From: Rhizobium grahamii CCGE 502
GTDB taxonomy: Bacteria > Pseudomonadota > Alphaproteobacteria > Rhizobiales > Rhizobiaceae
NCBI RefSeq assembly: GCF_000298315.2
Contig: NZ_AEYE02000023.1
Coordinates: forward strand, 1-64,000
Reading direction: 5' to 3'
Length of the DNA stretch: 64,000 bases
Part shown: positions 54,649 to 63,352 of the stretch, one piece after another
How the letters are laid out: the number at the start of each line of letters is the position of its first letter
Position numbering within the stretch: the stretch's first letter is position 1
The notes under the pieces: model-generated
The model's input: the letters and a program-made list of their open reading frames with translations, nothing else
What the model was told of the DNA's origin: nothing
Databases searched by the model: none
Position numbers and translations under genes: made by a program

Positions 54649-55208
54649 GTGTGGAGTCGACTTTCAATCGCGCTCCGATCATGGAGCACTTCAAAGCAGG
54701 AGTTGAGGACCTCGGCACCGTGCATGGCATTCACGCCTTTGCTGTTCCACCCGACAGGATTGTCGAGTTCTGCCGATTTCTGAAAGACCAACCGGCACTG
54801 CAGTTCAATTTCCTTTCGGATATCTGCGGGGTTGATCATTATCCGGAAACGCCTCGGTTCGAGGCGGTGTATCATCTCTATTCGCTACCCAACAGGTGGC
54901 GGGTTCGCATCAAGTGCCAACTTGGTGATCCGCCGCGCGTCCCTTCCGTGACCGGGGTCTGGCGCACCGCCAACTGGCATGAGCGCGAGGCCTGGGACAT
55001 GTATGGCATCACGTTCGAGGGACACCCCGATCTGCGTCGGATTTACATGTGGGAAGGCTTCAAGGGCTTTCCACAGCGCAAGGATTTCCCCTTGCGGGGC
55101 TACAAGGACACATTGAATCCTTTCGGGGCCGAAGGCCCGCCGCCAACACAGCCCGACATCGCCACCAGGGACATCCCGCAAGGAGGCCGTTCTACGCCGG
55201 AACATTGA
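54645..55208 (+). CDS. nuoC: NADH-quinone oxidoreductase subunit C
   Basis: 187 residues of the 30-kDa subunit. Motifs [33 protein letters not shown] and [19 protein letters not shown] with the final PLRKDFPL-type loop ([15 protein letters not shown]) are clear. It is separate from nuoD (not fused as in enteric bacteria). It overlaps nuoB by 4 bp. Confidence 0.94.
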   Translation: MSVESTFNRAPIMEHFKAGVEDLGTVHGIHAFAVPPDRIVEFCRFLKDQPALQFNFLSDICGVDHYPETPRFEAVYHLYSLPNRWRVRIKCQLGDPPRVPSVTGVWRTANWHEREAWDMYGITFEGHPDLRRIYMWEGFKGFPQRKDFPLRGYKDTLNPFGAEGPPPTQPDIATRDIPQGGRSTPEH

Positions 55209-55209
55209 G

Positions 55210-56421
55210 ATGACCGAAGTCACCGAGCTCAACAGGCCACAAGGCGAAGCGCTCACCAGGGACGTGCTCCTGAACCTCGGCCCGCAGCACCCCAGCACTC
55301 ATGGGGTACTTCGACTTGTCCTTGAACTTGACGGCGAGTATGTGGAGCGCGTGGACCCGCATATCGGTTACCTCCACCGAGGCACCGAAAAACTGGCCGA
55401 GAGTTTCACCTACACCCAGATTTTCCCGCTGACCGACCGGCTCGACTATCTCTGCCCGCCGTCGAACAACCTGGCCTTCGCGTTGGCGGTGGAGAAGCTC
55501 CTCGGCATAGAAGCGCCGGTCAGGGCGCAGTATATTCGTGTCATGATGGCCGAACTGGCACGGCTCTCAGGTCATCTCCTGATCACCGGAGCGCTGCCGA
55601 TGGATCTCGGCGCAATGACCGCGCTGCTTTACGTCATGCGCGAGCGCGAGATGATCATGGACCTGCTGGAGATGATTACCGGTGCAAGAATGCACACGTC
55701 GTTCTGCAGGGTTGGCGGAGTACGTGAGGACCTTCCTGACGGCTTCCTTCAGAAGATCAGGGAATTCTGCGACATCTTCCCGAACCGGGTCCGCGACTAT
55801 GAGCAACTGCTCGAAGACAACAGGGTGTTCCTCAAACGCACGAAGGGCATCGGCGTGATCTCCGGCGAGGACGCAATCGATCTTGGTCTCAGCGGCCCGA
55901 ATCTGCGTGCCTCAGGCGTCGATTGGGATATCCGCCGCGACGAGCCCTACGAGATCTACGACCGACTGGAGTTCAACGTTGTCACCCGCAGTGAGGGCGA
56001 TTGCTATGCGCGCTGGCGGTGCCGTGTTGACGAGATGCGCGAGAGCATTGCGATCATCAACCAATGCCTGGACCAGATGCCGGAAGGACCGTTCCAGATC
56101 GATATGCCGACGATCGCCTTCCCAGTGGACAAGGATCGGGTGCATTGCTCGATGGAGGCGCTCATCCAGCATTTCGACCTGTCAGCTTATGGCTTCATGG
56201 TGCCGAAGGGCGAAGTCTATTCGGCAATCGAGGCGCCAAAGGGCGAGCTGGGTTTCTACATCATCAGCGACGGATCGCCGAAACCATTCCGGATGAAGGT
56301 GCGAGCACCGTCTTTCGTCAACCTTCAGGGCCTCTTCGGGGTCACCAATGCACGCTATCTGGCGGATATGATTGCAGTGCTGGGCAGCCTCGATCCGGTG
56401 ATGGCGGAGGTGGACAAGTAA
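55210..56421 (+). CDS. nuoD: NADH-quinone oxidoreductase subunit D
   Basis: 403 residues of the 49-kDa subunit that forms the quinone pocket with NuoB. LGPQHPSTHGVLRLVLELD and DPHIGYLHRGTEKLAE hold the pocket His, and PLTDRLDYLCPPSNN the Tyr. Starts 1 bp after nuoC. Normal length. Confidence 0.95.
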   Translation: MTEVTELNRPQGEALTRDVLLNLGPQHPSTHGVLRLVLELDGEYVERVDPHIGYLHRGTEKLAESFTYTQIFPLTDRLDYLCPPSNNLAFALAVEKLLGIEAPVRAQYIRVMMAELARLSGHLLITGALPMDLGAMTALLYVMREREMIMDLLEMITGARMHTSFCRVGGVREDLPDGFLQKIREFCDIFPNRVRDYEQLLEDNRVFLKRTKGIGVISGEDAIDLGLSGPNLRASGVDWDIRRDEPYEIYDRLEFNVVTRSEGDCYARWRCRVDEMRESIAIINQCLDQMPEGPFQIDMPTIAFPVDKDRVHCSMEALIQHFDLSAYGFMVPKGEVYSAIEAPKGELGFYIISDGSPKPFRMKVRAPSFVNLQGLFGVTNARYLADMIAVLGSLDPVMAEVDK

Positions 56422-56437
56422 CAGGGAATCCGATGCG

Positions 56438-56950
56438 ATGAGCATGCGCGAAAAGATCGAAGCGGCGGCGACACGGTATCCGAACCAGCGCTCGGCGATC
56501 ATGCCCGCGCTTCTGATCGCCCAGAAGGAGCATGGCTATCTGCCTGGTCCGGTGCTGGAGGAGGTCGCCGACATCCTCGGCGTCGAACGGATTTGGGTTT
56601 ACGAACTGGCGACCTTTTACACGCTCTTTCATACCGAACCGATGGGCCTGTTCCACCTGCAACTCTGCGACAATGTTTCCTGCATGCTGCGTGGATCGGA
56701 GGAGCTGTTGAAGCATCTGGAAACGGTCCTTTCAATCAAGAAGGGCGAGACCACCTCGGATTGGTTATTCACGCTTTCGACCGTGGAGTGTCTCGGCGCC
56801 TGCGAGATGGCTCCGGTCATGCAAGTCGGCGACGATTACCACGGCAATCTTGATGTCGCGCGGGTAGATGCACTCCTCAACAGTCTTCGGGTAGCAGCAG
56901 CGCCGCCATCAAACTCTGAGCAGGCTTCAACGCAGCCGGTAGGAGAGTAG
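56438..56950 (+). CDS. nuoE: NADH-quinone oxidoreductase subunit E
   Basis: 170 residues with the N1a [2Fe-2S] cluster: QLCDNVSCMLRGSEEL and VECLGACEMAPVMQVGD give the four cysteines. The N-terminal helical bundle (REKIEAAATRYPNQRSAIMP) is typical. The C-terminal 15 residues are a low-complexity tail. Confidence 0.94.
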   Translation: MSMREKIEAAATRYPNQRSAIMPALLIAQKEHGYLPGPVLEEVADILGVERIWVYELATFYTLFHTEPMGLFHLQLCDNVSCMLRGSEELLKHLETVLSIKKGETTSDWLFTLSTVECLGACEMAPVMQVGDDYHGNLDVARVDALLNSLRVAAAPPSNSEQASTQPVGE

Positions 56951-56954
56951 CACG

Positions 56955-58220
56955 ATGTTCGAGCCGGTTCTCCTCCAGAATATCGACCGGCCGGATAGTC
57001 ATTTGCTGTCGACCTATGAGGCCAGCGGCGGCTATCAGGCGCTGAAGAAAGTGCTGAGCGAGCACACGCCCGATGAAATCATAGGCCTGGTCAAGGAATC
57101 AAACCTGCGCGGTCGCGGCGGTGCCGGTTTTCCGACGGGCATGAAATGGAGCTTCGTGCCGAAGCGGGGCGCCAAGCCGAATTATTTGTGCTGCAATGCC
57201 GACGAAGGCGAGCCCGGCACCTTCAAGGACCGGATCATCATGGAGCGCGACCCGCACCAGCTCGTAGAGGGGCTGGCGGTTGGCGCCTACGCCATTGGCG
57301 CCAATACGGCCTATGTCTACATCCGTGGAGAGTATATGACCGCGATCCGTCGCCTGGAGCAGGCGATCGCCGAGGCTCACGAAAAAGGTTACCTCGGACG
57401 CAATATCCTGGGCTCTGATTTCGATTTCGCCGTGCATGTCCATTGCGGTGCAGGCGCGTATATCTGCGGAGAGGAGACCGCGATGCTCGACTCGCTCGAG
57501 GGCAAGCGGGCGCAGCCCCGCCTGAAGCCGCCTTTTCCTGCAGTCGAAGGACTCTACGCCAGTCCGACGGTCATCAACAACGTTGAGACGCTCGCCTGCG
57601 TGCCGCATATCGTGATGCGGGGTTCAAGGTGGTTTCGCGAAATCGGCCCGGACAAGAGCCCCGGCCCGAAGCTCTTTTGCCTGAGCGGACAAGTGTCCAA
57701 GCCTGGCCTCTATGAATTGCCGATGGGTATATCGTTGCGCGAGCTGGTCGAGAACCGCGCCGGCGGTCCCTTGCCCGGGCGCAGGATCAAGGCGGTGATC
57801 CCAGGTGGAGTCTCGGCGCCGGTCATCCCGGAGAGCGGGCTAGATGTGGGGATGGATTTCGACTCGCTCGCTGCCGTGGGCTCAATGCTTGGTTCAGCCG
57901 GGGTGATCGTGATCGACGATACCACCTGCATGGTCAAAGTCGCCACCCGCATCATCGAATTCTTCCACCACGAGTCCTGCGGCAAGTGCACGCCTTGCCG
58001 CGAAGGGCTGGACTGGGTTGTCAAGGTGCTGCGCCGGATCGAGGCGGGGCAGGGGGAACGAGGCGATCTGGAACAGCTGGACGCGCTCTGCAAGGGCATT
58101 TTTGGCAATACGTTCTGCGCTCTTGGCGACGGCGCGGCTATGGGATTGCGGGCCGCACTCAAGCATTTCCGCGATGAATTCGTTGCCCATATCGAAGAAC
58201 GGGCGTGCCCGTTTCACTGA
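56955..58220 (+). CDS. nuoF: NADH-quinone oxidoreductase subunit F
   Basis: 421 residues, binds NADH and FMN and the N3 cluster. The glycine-rich FMN/NADH loop LRGRGGAGFPTGMKWSFVP and the cluster motif SCGKCTPCREGLDW with the fourth Cys in NTFCALGDGAA are intact. AGGAGA precedes the ATG. Separate from nuoE, 4 bp gap. Confidence 0.95.
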   Translation: MFEPVLLQNIDRPDSHLLSTYEASGGYQALKKVLSEHTPDEIIGLVKESNLRGRGGAGFPTGMKWSFVPKRGAKPNYLCCNADEGEPGTFKDRIIMERDPHQLVEGLAVGAYAIGANTAYVYIRGEYMTAIRRLEQAIAEAHEKGYLGRNILGSDFDFAVHVHCGAGAYICGEETAMLDSLEGKRAQPRLKPPFPAVEGLYASPTVINNVETLACVPHIVMRGSRWFREIGPDKSPGPKLFCLSGQVSKPGLYELPMGISLRELVENRAGGPLPGRRIKAVIPGGVSAPVIPESGLDVGMDFDSLAAVGSMLGSAGVIVIDDTTCMVKVATRIIEFFHHESCGKCTPCREGLDWVVKVLRRIEAGQGERGDLEQLDALCKGIFGNTFCALGDGAAMGLRAALKHFRDEFVAHIEERACPFH

Positions 58221-58252
58221 GGTGCGCTGGGAGTTAAGACCGCGAGGAAGTC

Positions 58253-60868
58253 ATGGTTTCAGTCACGATCAATAGCCAAATGCTGGAAGTGGAAGGCGGG
58301 TCTACGGTGCTGCAGGCCGCCCAGCGTTTGGGCATCGACATTCCAACCTTCTGCTATATGAAGCGGCTGCCGGCGCTGGCCTCCTGCCGCATGTGCCTGG
58401 TGGAAATCGAGGGGCAGCGCAAGTTGCAGCCGTCCTGTGCCACCGCTGTCACCGACGGCATGGTGGTGAAAACGAACACGGCGCTCATCGAGGAAACGCG
58501 CTCGTCAATGCTCGACATGCTGCTCGCCAACCACCCCCTCGACTGTCCGATCTGCGACAAAGGCGGCGAGTGCGAGCTTCAGAACCAGGTGATGGCATAC
58601 GGACCCCGCGAAAGCCGGTTCCGCGATGCCAAACGTGTTTTCCACTCCGAGGACATCCGCCTCAGCCCGGTTATCATCATGAACGTCAACCGCTGTATCC
58701 AGTGCCAGCGCTGCGTGCGGATGTGCGAGGAGGTGGTCGGCGCGGTCGCTTTGGGTACGATCGAAAAAGGCATGGACACCGCCGTCACCGGTTTCGAGGG
58801 CAGTCTTGCAAGCTGCGATCAATGCGGCAATTGCGTCGAGGTCTGTCCTGTCGGTGCGCTGATGAGCTTCCCTTATCGCTACAAGGCGCGGCCTTGGGAT
58901 CTTGACGAGACCGACACGGTCTGCCCGCATTGCGGCACCGGCTGCCAGCTGACAGTCGGCACGCGCAAGGGCGAGTTCATGCGCGTGCGCTCGAAGTGGG
59001 ATGAGGGGCTCAACCGAGAAACGCTTTGCGTACGGGGACGTTTCGGCCTCGATTTCGTCACAAGCCAGGACCGGATCAAGCGGCCGATGGTCCGTCGGGA
59101 TGACGCTCTCATTGCAGTTTCCTGGGAAGAAGCCGGAAGCTACCTTCGTCAGCGGCTGTCGGCCGTCGAGGAAAAGGCCGCAGGCGGGCTTGCCTCACCT
59201 CGTCTTCCAAACGAGGTGCTCTACCAGTTTCAGAAGCTGATGCGGACACAGTTTAATACAAACAATATTGACTGCTCGTCGCGCTGGTCCACGCCTCTGG
59301 AGACTTTGGGTCCACTAATGGCGGGCTTTTACACCCGCGCCCCGCTTCAAGAGGTGATCGGCAACGATTGCGTGCTCGTCGTCGGAGGCAATGTGACCGA
59401 GGAGAACCCGGTCACCGAATATCTTCTGCGTGACGCTGCGCGCCGCCGGCAGACCGGGTTGCTCATGCTCTCGACGCGGCCCTCCCGCCTGGACGCCGAT
59501 GCACAGGCGGTCGGTCGCGTTCTGCCAGGCGCTGAGGCAGCAGGCCTTGCCAAGGTAGTGGCCTCTGTCGTGGCGGCCGCGGGAAAGGACCTGCCGGATG
59601 ACGTTCTTGCCAGCATCGTCGCAGTAACAAGCTCGCCACCGGCGACCACCGATGAGGATGCTATCGCCACGGCGCTTCTCGCAGGGGGGCGCGCAACCGT
59701 GCTTGTGAGCGTCGACGTCCTGCGGTCCCTCACTGCACGCACTACGCTGCAGCAGCTTGCCAACCTCTTGCAGCTCCTTAGCCTGCTCGGCAAGGAACCG
59801 AAGATGCAGTTGCTCTTCGACCGCGCCAACCAGATGGGCGCATGGGACATGGGGGTTCTGCCGGCGGCACTGCCGGGGCTTGCCTCGGTCGCCGATAGCG
59901 CGGCGCGCGCCAGTTTCGAGCGGGCCTGGGGCGGCAAGATCCCATCTGAACCAGGTGCGGATTTCGACGCCATGCTTGAGCTCTGCAACACGGGGCAATT
60001 GGGCACGCTCTATATAACCGGAAGCGACCCATTGCTGTCTTATCCCGACCGAACGTTCGTCGAGCGCGCGCTCGGGGCAGCAGATCTCCTGATCGTGCAG
60101 GACGCGTTCCTTACGGATACTGCAGGCCTGGCCGACGTGGTGCTGCCGGCAGCGACGTACGGCGAAGAATCCGGTACCTTCACCAATAATGAGGGCCGGA
60201 TAACGAAGGTCAGAAAGTTCCGCGACCCGGTTGCCGAGGCCCGGGGCAATCTGGCGATCTTCGACTTTGTCGCAGGACTTCGAAGCAATGCGCCGCAGCC
60301 GCCATCTATCCAAACCTTGATTTTCGACGAGATCGCTCGGCTGGTTCCCGCTTACCAGGGACTAAGCCAGGATCGGCTTGGCGCTGACGGAGCTTTCACT
60401 CAGGACGTCCTTGCGCCGCCGCCTGGAAGCTTCTTCGCTTCACCGCATATTCCCATTGCCAGCGACCAGCTCGTTTTGGTCACCGGGAACTGCCTGTTCC
60501 ACAATGGATATCTTACCGAGCGCTCGGAAACCCTGAACACGGCCGCCGATGACCCTTATGTCGCAATGGGGGCGTGGGACGCCGCTCAACTTGACCTTTC
60601 GGACGGCGATCGGGTGGTCGTGCGATCCGCAAAAGGCGAACTGACGGCGAAGCTCAAGGTCGACAGGCGCTTTCCTCGAGGACTCGTGTTCGTGCCCGAA
60701 AACTACAGAGCCCTTCGCCTCAACAGCCTGATGAGTCGGGGCGTGTATCCCTGTCCGGTCGATGTTCATAAGGCGCACGTACCACTCGAGATCGCCACTC
60801 TTGCCAGCCTCGGGGCGCAAGCCGAGATCCTAGGCCAAGACACCGCAGGTCGCTCACCGCTACCCTGA
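58253..60868 (+). CDS. nuoG: NADH-quinone oxidoreductase subunit G
   Basis: 871 residues, larger than many alpha-proteobacterial NuoG proteins (~690) because the molybdopterin-like domain is full length. N1b cysteines: FCYMKRLPALASCRMC and QPSC; N5 with His in HPLDCPICDKGGECELQ; N4/N6 in CIQCQRCVRMC and CDQCGNCVEVCP; and an additional N7 motif, CPHCGTGC, with its fourth Cys in ETLCVRGRFG. N7 is absent from many complex I enzymes. The C-terminal half resembles formate dehydrogenase (LPAATYGEESGTFTNNEGRI). GAGGAAG lies before the ATG. The stop is 8 bp from the convergent CBS gene. Confidence 0.94.
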   Translation: MVSVTINSQMLEVEGGSTVLQAAQRLGIDIPTFCYMKRLPALASCRMCLVEIEGQRKLQPSCATAVTDGMVVKTNTALIEETRSSMLDMLLANHPLDCPICDKGGECELQNQVMAYGPRESRFRDAKRVFHSEDIRLSPVIIMNVNRCIQCQRCVRMCEEVVGAVALGTIEKGMDTAVTGFEGSLASCDQCGNCVEVCPVGALMSFPYRYKARPWDLDETDTVCPHCGTGCQLTVGTRKGEFMRVRSKWDEGLNRETLCVRGRFGLDFVTSQDRIKRPMVRRDDALIAVSWEEAGSYLRQRLSAVEEKAAGGLASPRLPNEVLYQFQKLMRTQFNTNNIDCSSRWSTPLETLGPLMAGFYTRAPLQEVIGNDCVLVVGGNVTEENPVTEYLLRDAARRRQTGLLMLSTRPSRLDADAQAVGRVLPGAEAAGLAKVVASVVAAAGKDLPDDVLASIVAVTSSPPATTDEDAIATALLAGGRATVLVSVDVLRSLTARTTLQQLANLLQLLSLLGKEPKMQLLFDRANQMGAWDMGVLPAALPGLASVADSAARASFERAWGGKIPSEPGADFDAMLELCNTGQLGTLYITGSDPLLSYPDRTFVERALGAADLLIVQDAFLTDTAGLADVVLPAATYGEESGTFTNNEGRITKVRKFRDPVAEARGNLAIFDFVAGLRSNAPQPPSIQTLIFDEIARLVPAYQGLSQDRLGADGAFTQDVLAPPPGSFFASPHIPIASDQLVLVTGNCLFHNGYLTERSETLNTAADDPYVAMGAWDAAQLDLSDGDRVVVRSAKGELTAKLKVDRRFPRGLVFVPENYRALRLNSLMSRGVYPCPVDVHKAHVPLEIATLASLGAQAEILGQDTAGRSPLP

Positions 60869-60876
60869 GGGTCTCG

Positions 60877-61317
60877 TCAGTGATATCTGGCCCCACAGAT
60901 GTAGTCTTGCAACTCCTGCTCGGTGACTTGCGCTTCGTCGAGCCTATGTTTGACCACATCACCGATGCTGACCACGCCGACAACGTCGTCCCCATCCATC
61001 ACCAGCACATGACGTGTCCGCCGCTGCGTCATGATCTCCATCGCGACGGGCAGCAAATCCCGTGTGGAGCAGGTCGCAATATCACGGTTCATGATATCCG
61101 CAACGCGCATCGCCGCCGCCTCTGCCCCATATTCCGCTACGGCATTGCAGCAGTCCCGCTCCGACAATGTACCGAGGTGTCTGCCGCCAGATTGGCTGAC
61201 GACGACGAAGCCGATATTGTTGTCGCGAAATAGCCTCAGGACTTCCATCACTGTCTGATCGCCGGCGACGGCGATGACACCGACACCCTTGTTCTTCATG
61301 ATTTCACCGACATACAT
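60877..61317 (-). CDS. two-CBS-domain protein downstream of nuoI
   Basis: 146 residues with a CBS pair: IMKNKGVGVIAVAGDQTVME, VLRLFRDNNIGFVVVS and TLSERDCC in the first, IMNRDIATCSTRDLLPVAME, RRTRHVLVMDGDDVVGVVSI in the second. Such modules bind AMP, ATP or NADH and sense energy status. The Met at 61317 is preferred over the longer frame to 61422, which overlaps nuoI. Third gene of the nuoH-nuoI unit (41 bp after nuoI), so it may regulate complex I by nucleotide level; inferred from position. Confidence 0.82.
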   Translation of the reverse strand: MYVGEIMKNKGVGVIAVAGDQTVMEVLRLFRDNNIGFVVVSQSGGRHLGTLSERDCCNAVAEYGAEAAAMRVADIMNRDIATCSTRDLLPVAMEIMTQRRTRHVLVMDGDDVVGVVSIGDVVKHRLDEAQVTEQELQDYICGARYH

Positions 61318-61357
61318 CTGACCCTCCGTCTGTCTGCGCCTGCGGCTGGCGCTGCGT

Positions 61358-61924
61358 TCACTTTCGTCGGATATTCTGCCACCAGTTGTACCCCTGTGGC
61401 TCGCTCGCAGCGACCAGAACATCCTGTTCGGTGTTCAGGCGCGCAGGTACAACGCCGCCGCCGGTCGCCGCCTTGCCTGGCTTGCCGAGCAGATCATCCC
61501 GTCCGATCACCAAGTCACGCGAGGAAAAACTTGCGAATTCGTATTGCTGGCCCAGCGCGATCGCGTCCGCCGGGCAGGCGTCCTCGCACAGTCCGCAGAA
61601 GAGACACCGTGCCGTGTCGATCTCGAACTTTGCCGGGTGACGGCTGCCCTTCTCGTCTTCGTAGGGAACGACTTCGATGCAGTCGCAGGGACAAATACGG
61701 GCGCAGAGTTCGCAAGCCACGCATTTGATCTCGCCCTCGTCGTCGCGCTTCAGGAAGTGGTGCCCACGGTAACGCGGGTAGGGCAACCATTTTTCCTTGT
61801 CCGGGTACTGCATGGTCACGGATTTGGAGAACATGTAGCTGAAGGTAAGCGCCAAGCCGCTCGCGAGATCGGCGAAGAAAGCCCAGCCGATCCATGTCCC
61901 AATGCTGTCTCGTGCGCGCGACAT
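61358..61924 (-). CDS. nuoI: NADH-quinone oxidoreductase subunit I
   Basis: 188 residues with two [4Fe-4S] clusters: CVACELCARICPCDCIEV and CLFCGLCEDACPADAIAL. An N-terminal amphipathic segment and QYPDKEKWLPYPRYRGHH are typical. The C-terminal ~40 residues (KPGKAATGGGVVPARL...) form an extension. It lies on the strand opposite to the main block, between nuoH (30 bp upstream) and the CBS gene. Confidence 0.94.
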   Translation of the reverse strand: MSRARDSIGTWIGWAFFADLASGLALTFSYMFSKSVTMQYPDKEKWLPYPRYRGHHFLKRDDEGEIKCVACELCARICPCDCIEVVPYEDEKGSRHPAKFEIDTARCLFCGLCEDACPADAIALGQQYEFASFSSRDLVIGRDDLLGKPGKAATGGGVVPARLNTEQDVLVAASEPQGYNWWQNIRRK

Positions 61925-61954
61925 CGCCGCCCCACATCGGAGCCGCTACGGCCC

Positions 61955-62941
61955 CTAGGAGAAAAGAAGACCAGTAATGATTATGTTCGCCATCGACAAA
62001 GGAAGCAAGACTTTCCATCCGATCGCCATCAGCTGGTCATAGCGGTACCGGGGGAAGGTGAAGCGGAACCATATAAACAAATAGAGGAAGAATGCCACCT
62101 TGAGGGCAAACCAGAGGAGTGGTGGCAACGGGATCAGTACCCCGTTCCAACCGCCGAAGAACAGAATCACCGCCAGGACCGACACCAAAAGGACGATGGC
62201 ATATTCACTGATCATGAAGAACGCAAAGCGGATGCCACTATATTCGGTATGGAACCCGGCGCCAAGATCGCCTTCCGCTTCCGCCAGGTCGAAAGGAATG
62301 CGCTGTGCTTCGGCCAATCCGGCGACGAAGAACACGACGAATCCGATCGGTTGATAGACGATGTTCCAGACATTGGCTTGCGCTCGCACAATTTCGAGCA
62401 GGCTCATGGATTGCGCCATGATGACGACGCCAATCACTGCGAACCCCATCGGGATCTCGTAGCTTATCATCTGCGCGCAGGTCCTGAGGCTGCCCAGAAC
62501 AGCGTATTTGCTGTTGGCGGCCCAGCCGCCAAAGATGACCCCATACACTTCGATCCCGAGCACAGCGAAGACAAAGAGTATCGCTACGTTCATGTTGGAG
62601 ACATAGAGGGAAATCTCGTTGCCGAGCACCGAGATGGATTCGCCAAAGGGGATCGCGACGAACACCACGAAGGGAGGAGCGAGCGCGAGAATGGGGGCCA
62701 TCTTGAACAGGAAACGGTCAGCGTCGGCCGGGATGTGGTCCTCTTTGGTCAAGAGTTTGATACCGTCCGCCATCGGTTGCAGCAGCCCATGCCATCCAAC
62801 GCGCATCGGCCCCATTCGTTGCTGCATGTGCCCCGCGATCTTGCGTTCCAGCCAGGTTAGAGGCAACGGCAGCAGCAGCAGCATCGCAATCAGCAACGCG
62901 ACCTTGAAGACGATCAATCCGAGGGCGACGATGAGTTCCAT
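61955..62941 (-). CDS. nuoH: NADH-quinone oxidoreductase subunit H
   Basis: 328 residues, eight helices, forms the quinone access channel with NuoB and NuoD. LTWLERKIAGHMQQRMGPMR, KLLTKEDHIPADADRFLFK and the E-channel region PFDLAEAEGDLGAGFHTEYS are conserved. First gene of the minus-strand unit; its promoter lies in the 410-bp gap to the right. Confidence 0.94.
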   Translation of the reverse strand: MELIVALGLIVFKVALLIAMLLLLPLPLTWLERKIAGHMQQRMGPMRVGWHGLLQPMADGIKLLTKEDHIPADADRFLFKMAPILALAPPFVVFVAIPFGESISVLGNEISLYVSNMNVAILFVFAVLGIEVYGVIFGGWAANSKYAVLGSLRTCAQMISYEIPMGFAVIGVVIMAQSMSLLEIVRAQANVWNIVYQPIGFVVFFVAGLAEAQRIPFDLAEAEGDLGAGFHTEYSGIRFAFFMISEYAIVLLVSVLAVILFFGGWNGVLIPLPPLLWFALKVAFFLYLFIWFRFTFPRYRYDQLMAIGWKVLLPLSMANIIITGLLFS

Positions 62942-63352
62942 TATCCGCAGCTACCTATTCACGGGTTGAAACACGTGACCAGACTTTGGCTCCGGCGATG
63001 CACCGCGTACTTTGTATGCTTGTCAGGCAACAGAATACAACGGCAACGCAACCCATACAATGCGGCCGCCTCATGTCGTTGCAAGCACGAAGACATGCCG
63101 CATCTGGGCGCTGGTCACGCTTGCCGAACAATGGACATAGCCACTCGTCCCGTCGTCGTGTGAAAGATGTGGCTGGCTCGTAGATGATTGAGGCGAAACG
63201 CTGACCGCAAATCGAGGCGGCATCTTGAGATGATGCCAAAAAATCCCAAACAGATTTTTCACCCGTGCTGTGTTCGGCGCAATGATGTGCCTTAGCGTCT
63301 TGCGAATGAATGGCTACCTGTATCCCTATCGATATCTGAGGCGTCGTGCGTC
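62942..63352. other. divergent intergenic region between nuoH and the monooxygenase gene
   Basis: 410 bp carrying the two divergent promoters. Only short frames without similarity; no FixK box or sigma-54 site stands out. Confidence 0.35.

Noticed and set aside
61544-62860. 438-codon + strand open frame
   Set aside because: Antisense to nuoI and nuoH; highly charged mirror frame without any motif.
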